Shown here: positions 12,005-22,319 of the stretch, in pieces
How positions within the stretch are numbered: the stretch's first letter is position 1
Layout: every line of letters starts with the position of its first letter
The notes under the pieces: model-generated
The model's database searches: none
The model's input: the letters and a program-made list of their open reading frames with translations, nothing else
What the model was told of the DNA's origin: nothing
Source: Chrysemys picta bellii
Lineage: Eukaryota > Chordata > Testudines > Emydidae
NCBI RefSeq assembly: GCF_011386835.1
Contig: NC_088793.1
Span: 99,556,923 to 99,620,922 of the forward strand
DNA: 64,000 nucleotides
Direction of reading: 5' to 3'
Position numbers and translations under genes: made by a program

Positions 12005-13372
12005 TAAGGCTATGTTTTAGTCACAGGTTTTTTAGTAAAAGTCATGGACAGTAAACAAAAATTCACGGCCTGTGACCTATCCATGACTTTTACTATATAC
12101 CCCTAACTAAAACTTGGACCTCGGTGCCACTGGTGCTGGGGAGGAGACGGGCAGTGTCGCACAGCCAGGACCCCCGGGACCAGTGCTGGGGTTAGGGTGG
12201 GTAGGCCAGCAGCATGCGGCCTGGGACCCCTGCTGGTGCTGGAATGGGGTGTTAAGGGGCTTATTCCTTCACCCTTTCACTTCCCTGGTCCTTCTTGCAT
12301 GAACAGAGAGCAACAATACCCGAAGTCCAAAGGTGCAAACAATTCAATGTTTATTGGGGTGAACTTCCAGCAAGCATGATTCCAGTTTCTTTCCTCAGTG
12401 TCCCCCTTCTCAGCTCTGACACCAGAGTCTTGCCTGTGTCCCTGTTCCCATTCCCCCCTTAGCGAAACATGATTCCAATTCCCCCACCCCCATTCCCTGT
12501 TCCCATTTCCCCCTTACTTCCTGACTGACTGCAGACTATATAGTAAAACTTGAGTTCTGCTTAGCTATACCTTTACCAATCATTTTACTGAAATTTAACT
12601 AACCAATCCTAACATACTGTAACATGGTTATTTATCCAATTATATCCCACTACTTTAATTGGTCTACACCCAACAAAATTAATTATACAGCAGACAGAAA
12701 CAATCACAGAACCAGACAGATTATACAGACAAACAATAGGGAAGTGGAGACTACAGTGATAGAACAATACAGAAATGAGGATTTCACATCCCAGCTATTG
12801 ATAAGTGAGTTCTTGCCAGACAAGATGCTATCAAACTAAGTTTCCTTTTATATCTTCTAGGCTCTTCCCTTTCTCTGGAGGTGATAGGAATATCAGGACA
12901 GGATTGTATTTCTAACAGCCCAATAGCACCTTATTTCAATGTGACTAGTTTGGAATGTGAGGATGTGACCATACAATTCCCAGTTTATGGCTGGCCTCTG
13001 CTGCTTAGCCAAAGGCCTTAGCCTAAGAACCAGGCCTCAGACTGTCACAGTAAGAGAAGGCCCTTACATAGACAGACAGTGATTTTGATTTTCTTTTATA
13101 CCTCTATAACTAGCCAAGTGATAAGAATACACCTACCTTCTTAAAGTATAGGCCTTTACAGACAGGCCTGAATATCTATATCCTAACATGGGGGAGGGTT
13201 GGTGGGGCTGGCAGGCTCCTTACCCGGCTCTGACAGGCGTGTCCCTGCAGCTCCTTGGGCTCCACAGCTCCCATTGGCTGGGAACAGTAGCTAATGGAAG
13301 CTTTGGGGGCAGCACCTGCCACAGCAGAAGTCACGGAGGTCACAGAAAGTCAGTCACAGACACGCAGCCTTA
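12005..13372. mobile_element. MITE interrupted by an LTR
   Basis: The outer ends are TAAGGCT and AGCCTTA. An internal palindrome (tagtaaaagtcatgga at 12033-12048 against tccatgacttttacta at 12080-12095) lies near the left end. A matching motif series of gtcac.. repeats lies near the right end at 13329-13360. The element is split by the LTR at 12250-13188; without it the length is about 425 bp. Superfamily is uncertain. Confidence 0.6.
12250..13188 (-). mobile_element. Solo LTR (endogenous retrovirus-like), antisense
   Basis: The 939-bp segment starts TGTTAAGG and ends CCTAACA (short terminal inverted repeat, TG..CA) and is flanked by the 5-bp direct repeat TGGGG at 12245-12249 and 13189-13193. 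The tttatt at about 12350 reads AATAAA on the minus strand, a candidate polyadenylation signal, so the LTR is probably antisense to L3MBTL3. No internal retroviral genes are present; recombination between two LTRs is the usual explanation. Short open frames inside it are not genes. Confidence 0.8.
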
Positions 13373-14613
13373 TTCATAATGCATCCATACAGACAGGCAG
13401 AATTAAGGATGTATGGACAAATTCTTGCATTTCCTAACTTTTACATCTTAAATAACATTCTTTCAAATAATTTTGGGTGTAACATGTTTCTATAATATAG
13501 TGGGACCTAAGGTGTCTGTGGGTTGCCCTGTCGTACAAAAGAGGAGAGTTGCTGGAATATACTTCAAATTGGGGCACCGCTCCTATAAACACTTAAACTT
13601 ATGCTTAACCTGAGCACTTGAGTAGTCCCATTCATTCAAATTAAGCATGAGCCCTAGTGCTCTCAGGCCAGAAGTTCTTTGGACTGTGTCCTTTGCATTC
13701 TAGGTGTGGTCTCTTCTGACATGTTGCCAGCACAGCTCTCATTTACTTTAAATTTAGTTATCTCTTGTATAGGAGGAGCAATATATACTTTGGATTCTGA
13801 TCTCACTAAGATCAGTGTTAGACTAGTTTCATTCCATTGTCATCAGTTCAATTAGTCCTTGATTACATTGATGTAAGGCCAGGATATTTGGTCCATTACT
13901 CCCAATAGTATTTTCAGTGATATTGTACCAATTATATATATTATTGTAACCTTATTATCCTAACCTTGCCCAGTAGATGGTACTGTTGGCTCTATTTTAT
14001 GATTTCGTTTTGAAGTTGAACATTTGTTTCTTGATTTGTACCTTTTTATTTTTTCTATTTAATGTATTTTAACTATAGGTTTCCCCCTTTTTCTCTATCT
14101 GCTCTTAAGTAACTTCTGCAGCCAGTGGAGAACAATAGTAACCCCTTTACTGATTTGATCTTCACTGGTACTAGATCTAACAGTCTTCAGGCAGACTAGT
14201 CAGTGGGTTAATGGTGACTGTCCTTAGAAGTGTAGATTTCCTCTGATTCATGTTTTACATCAGGGTCTCAATCCAAGATAGGTTCACCTGAATTTTTTTT
14301 AATAGATACCTTTTAAAATTAATTTTCTTGCCATTTGGTGGGCTTTGATAATAGTGTTTTCATATTTAACACTGGTTCATTAATAGATTACACCATTTTA
14401 TGATGTATTGATCATGTTAAGTGGTAGCCACTTTTACTGTAATTCCTGCAAATGTGAGTTTGGAATTCCTCCAAATGGAATTTTTTGATTACATACCTTT
14501 TCTGGAAAAAATAAATATGCTCATATACTACAGTTATGTGGACTGTAGAAGGACCTGTCAGTCAGACAGAGAAACAGCTCAAAAGCTTTTAGTGTTTCAA
14601 CAGTCTTTATTTA
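13373..14613. other. Intronic sequence, no feature recognised
   Basis: AT-rich intron with no recognised repeat, exon or hairpin. Confidence 0.45.
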
Positions 14614-14618
14614 GACCC

Positions 14619-15802
14619 TGTAGTGGGGTGAACATCTGCTCCAGACCGGAAGGGGTTGGAAAAGCCCTGCAGAGGGCTGGGGAAGGGAGCAAAGCCCCAG
14701 CTGATTGGGGGAAATGGCTGCAGCTGGGGCCACGCCCCAAACTAAACAATTGGGCCTTATAAGAAGGCCAGGGAAGCCAGGGGGGGCCTGGCTGCTGGGG
14801 AACTCGCCCAGGGGACCTAGAGTGAGACAGGGCTGGGGAAGGGCCTTAGGAGCTGGGAAGCCCTTGGCCAGCAACTCCCCAGGCTGCAGGGCCTAGTTCT
14901 AGGCCTCCTAGGTATGGGGCTTGCAGAGGGGCAGCCGGAGGGTGGGTAAAGGCAGCCAATCCAAACCCCTTCTTGCCTGTGATGAGCGGCTGATAGACTG
15001 CAGTCTGCCCCTGGGCAGGGCTGGCTCTAACTTTTTTGCCACCCCAGGCAAAAAAAAAGAGCTCCACCCTGCCCTAACACCCCCCCCCCCCCAGCACCAC
15101 GCCACCGCAACCCCCGCCCCCAGCGTGGCGCCGGGCCGCCCAAACCCTCGCCCCCGCCAAGCGCCGGGCCAGGCCGGGCCGCCCAACCCCCCCCCCCCCC
15201 CCCCGAGCGCCGGGCCAGGCTGCGCCGTCCAAACCCCTGCCCCCCCTCTGAGCGCCGTGCTGTCCTCAACCCCCCCGCCGAGCGCCGTGCCACCCAACCC
15301 CGAGCGCCGCGCCAACCTCCACCCCCCCCACGCCGCGCCGCTGAAGCCCCCTCCCCCTGAGCACTGTGCCAGCCCCTGTCTCCCCAGTGCTGCGCCACTG
15401 AAACAAAAACAAACAAACAAAAAACCCCGAGCGCCCCCCGCCACCCCAAGATTGGCTGCCCCTTCCAAGGTGCCACCCCAAGCACGTGCTTGGTCAGCTG
15501 GTGCCTGGAGCCGGCCCTGCCCCTGGGTGCGGGGGCTAAACTGAGACTGGCAGTAGCCACGACTGAGGCGACGTGGAGATAGGGGGTGGGGGTTTCCCTG
15601 GGGGGGGGGGGACAACCCAGTAAGACTGTGGGGTACTGCAGGAGGCAGAACCCTGAGATAAGGGCACCGGGGTCCTGGGAGGGACACGGGGGGCCAACGG
15701 CAAGCGGATCACTGGCCTGCAGAGGGTGCTCTTGGGTAAGAGCTAATTCCCGAGGACGACCAGCAGGAGGCGCCGCAGGGGTGAGTCCGGTGCTGTGCTA
15801 CA
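14619..15802 (+). mobile_element. Solo LTR carrying a nested hAT MITE
   Basis: The segment starts TGTAGTGGGG and ends TGTGCTACA, with the 5-bp direct repeat GACCC at 14614-14618 and 15803-15807. A TATA-like cttataagaa at 14756 suggests plus orientation. Subtracting the MITE and its duplicated target leaves about 670 bp. Long open frames across it on both strands (up to 259 codons) come from C/G-rich low-complexity sequence. Confidence 0.8.
15016..15519. mobile_element. hAT-type MITE with 8-bp target duplication and C-rich interior
   Basis: The ends are cagggctggctct and ggagccggccctg. A perfect 8-bp direct repeat CCCCTGGG lies at 15008-15015 and 15520-15527. The interior is very C-rich, with poly-C runs near 15080 and 15188 and repeated gagcgccg units, and encodes no transposase. 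It is inserted in the LTR at 14619-15802. Confidence 0.88.
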
Positions 15803-15807
15803 GACCC

Positions 15808-17460
15808 TCATTTAGCAAAGTACTTAAATGTGTTCTTAAGTCTTTTGCTGAGCTGGGGCATTAAAGTGTTCTTAAAAGTTTTTGATTCGACAGCCATGCA
15901 AGCCAAAGTCCTGATTTATCTGCAGAAAAGGGATAGTATGTGCAGTGATGTTGAAAACTTTCTTATGCAGCCCTTTCACTTTACCTGAAGAAACCTCCTT
16001 TAGGGGTGAGACAGTAATTCAGGTTCCATCCCCATTTAGTCCTGCTCTCTTTTGTTGAAACTGCCAAATAGTGTTAACTGTGGTGTTATTTATGTCGTGC
16101 ACCTGTCCATTGGTCTGATACTGCCAGCTTGGTTCATGTAGGTCACTAACAAGCTCTTAAATGTTAGCAACTTTTGGATGCTGCTGCTTTGGCTTGCTTC
16201 TAATTAGTGACCTGACATATTTTGTTCATGGTTGTTTAACCCTATGGAAACTTTGAAAGTGATTTTTTTTTTTAAATCAAAACCTTAATTTTTGCACTGC
16301 ATGTGTTATTGAAGGCATGCTCATAATTGTTGGACTGAACATTTCTCTCTCTCTCAAGAGCACTGAATCTCTCTTTTTGTGATGGGGGCTAGGGGAAAAA
16401 TCTGTATACAGAATTACTTGGACTTTGCAAACAGATGTGAGTAAAACAAAGTAAGTTTAAATTTAGGCCTACAACCTTGATGGTGTCTCCTTTTAAATAT
16501 GAAAAACCCCATTTAGGCTTCCTGGATTGGCTTTTCAAAAGCACTCAGCATTGGCCTATCTGTGCTCCTAGAGAAGCCAATGGGAGTTTTACCATTGGCT
16601 CCAGTGGGAGAAGAGTTAAACCAATGTTGAGTGCTTTGGAGAATTCTACTCTTGGGCTAGTACAGTCTGTGTGCATGCTTAGGAACGCCCACTTGTATCG
16701 AACTTCCATTTTAATTAAGATATTCTCATAACTTCAAAAATGTGCTGCTCAGGACACATGTAAGTCTAAAAAGTTTGGTTAATTTTTCTTTTCTCCTTAC
16801 CTTGCGCTTCCCCCAGATTTTTGCACAGTCTTGTGCTTCCTTGTTTTATCTGAACCATTAGTTGAAATACAAAAAGGTCACAATAGGGACTGTTCTTTAT
16901 TGTTACATTTCAAACCCTTTTCTTGTAAGCTTTGCTGCATGCTTTCTAGTTCAAGGAGGTTTGTTTTAGCATTTTACATGTATAACAGAAGCGTTCAGAT
17001 TTCACCCATCACTCAAATTCCTTTTTGTCATCCTTTCCATGGTAGATATTAGCTTGGACCTCCTACTGGCAACTCTTACTCTGTGGGGACCCAGAGGAGA
17101 GGGCAAGCCTGAGTCCTTCTGTCACCCCCTGCAGGGAAGAGGGCAGGGACTGCCAAAGCTCTCAAGTCAGGCTGGCTGCCCTAACATATGATTAGTGGAC
17201 TTTATTTCTGTTTCTGCGTTGACTTCCTTTATTCTTCCCTGGTGGAGTAGGCAGAGAAGGCTGTCAGGCCCAGGTCCAGCAGTTGGAAGCCCATCACAGG
17301 GCACTTAGGACCTTGGAGATGAGGCCCTCTGCTACTCTGTAAGGGGAGAGACTCAAATGACCCGGCTGGAGCTGTAAAGAGAAGCCAAGTATTATAGGAC
17401 ACATTTCAGAACTGATAAGAAAAGGGGAATTGAGGAAATGCAGCCATTTTCAAATGCATG
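15808..17460. other. Intronic sequence, mostly unassigned
   Basis: Apart from the hairpin at 16524-16650 I see no gene, exon or assignable transposon here. Confidence 0.45.
16524..16650. repeat. Palindromic MITE-like hairpin
   Basis: The left arm (cttttcaaaagcactcagca.. gccaatgggagttt) pairs imperfectly with the right arm (..accattggctcc.. caatgttgagtgctttgg), making a near-complete inverted repeat of two arms of about 55-60 nt. Confidence 0.65.
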
Positions 17461-17464
17461 GCTA

Positions 17465-17915
17465 CAAGTGGATGCGTTAAAGGACAAGAGGCATGACAAC
17501 AGACACCACAAGCTCAATCTGTTTAGCTTAAACAAGGGAAGATTGGGGGTGACCTGATCATCATCTATAAGTACCTACATAGGGAACAAAACTTAGATAA
17601 TGGGCTTTTCAGTCTAGCAGACAGGAATAACATGATCCAAGGTCTGGAAGATGAAGCAAGACACATTCAAACTGGAAATAAGGCATACGTTTTTAACAGT
17701 GAGGGTTATTAACTATTGGAACAATTTACCAAGGTTTACGGTGGGTTCTCCATCACTGGCATTTAAAAAATCAAGGTGGGATATTTTTTTCAAAGGCATG
17801 CTCTAGTTTAAACAGGAATTCCTTTAGGGAAGTCCGATGGCCTGTGTTATACAGGAGGTTGGATTAGATGATTACAGTGGACCTTCCACCCTTACGATGT
17901 ATGAAACTCGATGTT
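17465..17915 (+). pseudogene. CR1-like LINE 3' end fragment
   Basis: The translation contains LNLFSLNKGRLG then LIIIYKYLHREQNLDNG, followed by a frame ending in NNLPR-like sequence, the C-terminal part of CR1-type ORF2. The end (ggttggattagatga.. ggaccttccaccctta) resembles the 3' UTR of older CR1/L3 families. It is 5'-truncated and decayed. Confidence 0.7.
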
Positions 17916-18105
17916 TGCTGACTTGCTGCATCCCCACTTAAAGAATCAGCTCTATCCAGCAAGGAATATGCTAATACCACCACCAAGTAATTGTACATCT
18001 TGTGAATTCTACTCAGAAATTGTTTTCACAGAGTCTTAGGAAAAAATGAAGTCATTGCGGCATAGAGACGTGTGTAAAGTACGTAATACCAGTTTGAGTG
18101 ACATC

Positions 18106-18165
18106 CTGGCTCCACGGAAGTCAATAGGCATTTAGCCATTGACTTCAGTGGAGCCAGGATTTCAC
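18106..18165. repeat. Perfect-stem hairpin repeat
   Basis: atcctggctccac and gaagtcaat are mirrored by attgacttc and gtggagccaggat about 10 nt later, giving a stem of about 22 bp with one bulged base. Probably a small palindromic repeat. Confidence 0.7.
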
Positions 18166-18676
18166 CTCAGGTTTATTAGCAACTTTATGAGGAAAGATGT
18201 TCGATAAACAAGAGCAAAGTATTTTTATGATTTGGGCGAAATCTGTATGGTACTGTGAATCCCCAACTCCTGTTGAAGCCAGCAAGGTAGATGTTCAAAG
18301 GCCCAGTTAAGTGTCTAAGTGTTGTCATTTGCACCTTTGAAAATCTTTCCCAATGGAGTTTCTCATGTGGAGCCTGTTGAAGGCTTTGGCACAAGAGCAA
18401 TAATATAATAATGAATTTGTTTATATACCAGAATGGGAAGGCTAGAAGCTAGAACTTCAGGGGAAGAAAGCACCTCTCAGGCTTCAGCCCTCAGCCTTTT
18501 ATTATTAAGGCAAAATTAGTGGGGTGATACTGCGAAGTGTTGAGTGGGAGTTGAGAGCATTCAGAACTTCAGAGACTCATAGTCATCATTATCTTCAGCA
18601 TTCCCACTCTGTCATGTTTACAATGAAGAGAGTTGGATGAATCATATCTGTCCAGAAAAAAACAGTCTGATCATAC

Positions 18677-19146
18677 TGTCACGGAGTGTGGGGGGACACA
18701 AGGCCCTGCACCCCTGGCTTCCTGCAATTCACCATGACTCTCAGCCAGCCAGTAAAGCAGAAGGTTTATTTAGACGACAGGTATACAGTCCAAGACAGGT
18801 CTTGCAGGCACAGGCAACAGGACCCCCCCAATTAGGTGCATCTTGGGGTCCCAGGGCACCACAGCCCCCTTGGGAGGTCAGAGCCCCGTCTGCCTCCCAG
18901 CCAGCTCCTGCAACTCCTTCTCTCGCGTTCCCTCCCACAGCCTTTGTTTAGTTTCCCGGGCAAAGGTGTCACCTGGCCTCTAACCCCTTCCTGGGTTCTC
19001 ATGTTACATGCTCAGGTATTCTCCCTCACGGCCAGTCTCCCATCCCCCAATGCAGACCATCCTAGTCACACTCCCCTGCCTTCCCAGGCCAACACTCCCC
19101 ACTCAGCATTCAGAGACCACATTAATAACAGTCCCAGTTCGTCACA
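18677..19146 (-). mobile_element. Solo LTR (endogenous retrovirus-like), antisense
   Basis: The 470-bp segment begins TGTCACGGAG and ends TTCGTCACA and is flanked by a perfect 5-bp direct repeat CATAC at 18672-18676 and 19147-19151. A tttatt at about 18765 gives AATAAA on the minus strand, suggesting antisense orientation. Open frames inside are noncoding shadows of GC-rich LTR sequence. Confidence 0.87.
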
Positions 19147-19151
19147 CATAC

Positions 19152-20729
19152 TTTGATGTTGTATTCAGATAACTTTATTAGCTGTGCTCATCGCCTTTCA
19201 GCATTTGTTGCCTCTCTGGGGAAGAAAGGCTAGTATGTGAATGGTAAGACAGATCTACTAATCTTTGTTTTTTTCATGTCTGAATATAAACATTGGCAAC
19301 GTTGCCCGCTCTCGCAATTCTATCGCTCTCACAATTCTATTGTGAGATGCATGATATTTTTCTTAAAGTCTGAGCTTGTGGAGTCATGTGAATATGTGAG
19401 AATCTCTTGTCATCTTAAAAAAAATTAGTTTATAGCCCTCATGGTTGCAGAGGAAAGCTTGAAAGCACAAACCCTAAAGGCTCAAAAATCAGAAGGCAAA
19501 TAAAAAGAACCCAGCATTTATTATTTCTTAAAATCTCATGATTTTTTTGGGACTTGACTCATGATTTTTGAGTGTTTGGGGTTAGCAGGACTGCGTTGAT
19601 GAAACCTAGTGATGTTAATACCAAGTAAACAATCATGTTTGTGGCTCGCTGCTCTAGAAGTGCACAAGGGAGGACAGGGCACTAGGAGCTTACTACTTGT
19701 ACTTCTGCGCAGTGCCTCAGTACAAGGAGCTGAATACTCTGTTCTGGAGTCTCCTGAGGCACAAAAATACCCTAAAGAATGTGAGGCGTAGATCAGGCCA
19801 GGTTGGCAAAGATGGACGGGTGGGTAGGTGGAAGTATGCTTTGTGAGGGGATTCTGAGGCATAGTTCGTCCTGGAGATCCCTCCGGGGAACCTCAGTACC
19901 AGCACCTATAAGGTGTGATTGAACTCTAGGTGACTTGCATCCTTTCAGCTAAAATAGAAGATCATTCTACTCTTAGTTACACCTGTGCAACCCATTGGAC
20001 CTACTGACTTATTTATTAACTGGAAAGCGGAACATTAGTCTTATCCGCTAGCACTGCAGTTGTTACGGCATTTGGAGGATGCTTTGTTACTGGAGGCAGG
20101 ATGGACATAAATCACAGTGATCTAGTATAAGCACAGTATGTGGGATATTGCTAAGCCTTGTTCCTGGCTGATGGTTATATTATATTTAGTAGGTAATTAG
20201 ACAGTTCATAAACTGCTCTGGGGTGTTTGCTTACATGCAATTTGCATTGGAGAAACACTCAGCTTTTGGTTGGTGCTGAAATTACAATATTCTGTGAAAT
20301 ACTTGTATTTTCTTGATCACTTTCAGACCTTTGACAAAAATGCTTGGTGGTAGAGCATTGGTTTACTGCCAGTGAAGGGAGATCCAAAAAAGCAGAATAA
20401 GTTAATTATCCTTGAGATTTTTGCTATTGATTTTTTTTGTTTAGTTTAGGATACATACCATTCTGTATGTATTTGTAAATGGTGTGTGAGAGTATATAAA
20501 TATATAAAAGTTAATTTAAACATTTTTCTATAACACCATGTGCATTGTGTTTTAGAGAAATAAATACACTTACCCTGTTGCTAGGGGATTAGCAGTATCA
20601 CTGAACACTCAGATAATACAATGAAGGGCACCATTATAAGAAACTAAAAGGATAGAAGAGCAATCCTTAAGCGAGCGTCAGTCAATTTTTTTCAGAATTT
20701 CAGCCCATTTTTTTGTTTTGTTTTATCAG
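19152..20729. other. Intronic sequence upstream of visible exon 1
   Basis: No repeat could be assigned. The polypyrimidine tract and CAG of the exon 1 acceptor end this interval. Confidence 0.5.
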
Positions 20730-20841
20730 TTCAGAGTGAATGAGTTTGGTGCCCTGGAAGTCATCACAGATGAAACAGAGATGGAAAGTGTTAAAAAGGC
20801 CACTGCTACCACAACCTGGATGGTGCCAACTGCTCAAGAAG
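20730..20841 (+). CDS. L3MBTL3: L3MBTL3 exon 1 of those visible (N-terminal segment)
   Basis: The exon encodes a segment beginning FRVNEFGALEVITDE and ending WMVPTAQE, close to the N-terminal region of vertebrate L3MBTL3 before the zinc finger. The acceptor is a T-rich tract ending in CAG at 20729. The donor GTCAGA at 20842 is weaker than consensus. The exon enters in phase 0 and leaves in phase 1. The residues of the human protein that precede this segment were not found upstream, so the start codon probably lies before the window. No known domain covers this piece. It is too conserved to be chance coding. Confidence 0.9.
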
Positions 20842-21930
20842 GTCAGAAAGAAGCTATTTAATTTTTGTATGTTATAGTTGTTGTTTTTTAATGTAACAGT
20901 GTTCCATAAAAAGTTGCCAAATACTTTAAGATGGCTTAGTTGCTTTTGCTCTTAACAACTTCTGTACACACCTCATGAAAAAACTTAGGGGGGTGTTATT
21001 AATTACTTGAGTGTGAATGGGTGTCAAAATGTCTTTTAAATTAGAAAGAAGCACAAAATTTCACACTTCTATTATTAAACATCTGGAAGCAATAATTTTA
21101 GAGAACTGCAGCTGTATCCTTCATAATAGACACTTTTATCTAAGTTTAGACCTAACTTTTTTTTTAATGTGATCTATCCTGTTATTTTTTAACTAAAAGA
21201 TGCCCTAATTGCTTAATCTATTTGAATTCATCAACATTTTTCACTTTGTTGTTCTTGCTGAGGCTAGTTCTCAAAAAGAAAAGAAGGATTTTACCTATTG
21301 TCTATAGTTAACTTCAGCTCAAAATAGTGTAAATTGCAAAACAGTTGTTACAGGATATTGTTTATTAGTTGCTCAAACAACTTAACCGATGGAAGGTTAT
21401 ATCTGCAATATCTTTGTTACTGCTAGCTATACCACAGTGAACTATTGTGACTGCTTGGAAAAATTTTCAGAGTAATAACTTTCAGGGGTTTACATGGGCA
21501 TTTAACTGCATGGGCAAAGGGTTTAGACAGAATTTTCTGTGGAAATTAAAATATTGGCAAAAGGAAAATATACATTTTCATCCATAGAAAAATGTACCAC
21601 ATAGTCACAGATGCTCAGTATAATTTTTGTACACATTGAACATGGGATCAATAGGGTAGCACTGAAAAGAATATCACAGCTACTTCCATGGTTTCTTGCA
21701 CCCATCATTTTTTTGCCTTTGCAGATGGTACATTTTACCAGGATTCTTTTTCCTTTTTAATTAAATACATAATTATTTTTAGCATTTGTGGAAAATGCCA
21801 GATTAACAGAATGTAACTGTCAGTAGCTATCCACCAAACAGCACAAGCAATAGTGCCGAAAACTTCGCCACGCTGCCCCACTAATATGTCTTCCCCTTGA
21901 CCTGGAGAGACCCTTTCTGGGGGTGAAAAG
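20842..21930. other. Intron, no feature recognised
   Basis: AT-rich intron between exon 1 and DIRS copy B. I looked here for a proline-rich exon and found none. Confidence 0.5.
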
Positions 21931-22319
21931 GTAGTTCTTTTTCAAGTGATTGCGTATGTCAATTCCAATTAAGTGTGCGCGTGGTGCATGCACGGCAACC
22001 AGAAGGTTTTTCCCCTAACAGTACCCATCGGGTCAGTTCAGGAGCCCCCTGGAGTCGTGCCTCCATGGTGCCAAATATAGGGCCCTGCTGATCTGCTGCC
22101 ACCTCAGTTTCTTCTTACCGTGTGTGATGGTTAGCTGGAACGCTCGTTCTCTCTTGCTTTGGCAAGCGTCTCTTTCTTTCCAGTCTTCAGACTTTTCCTG
22201 TAAATAGTTAGATAATAGTTAGTAGTTAGTGTATAGTTTTCTATAAGATATTGTTTGGGGGTACCCCCCCGCTTCTTCTCTCCCCCTCCCCCTGTACTGG
22301 GGCATGCCTTAGTCCCCGG

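Noticed and set aside
14900..15550. CpG-rich stretch that could be taken for a promoter island
   Set aside because: It coincides with the MITE/LTR pair, whose boundaries are set by target duplications.
14908..15687. Open frames of 207-259 codons on both strands, Pro/Gly/Ala-rich
   Set aside because: They lie in the C-rich interior of a MITE nested in an LTR; low-complexity composition removes stops, and there is no domain or splice support.
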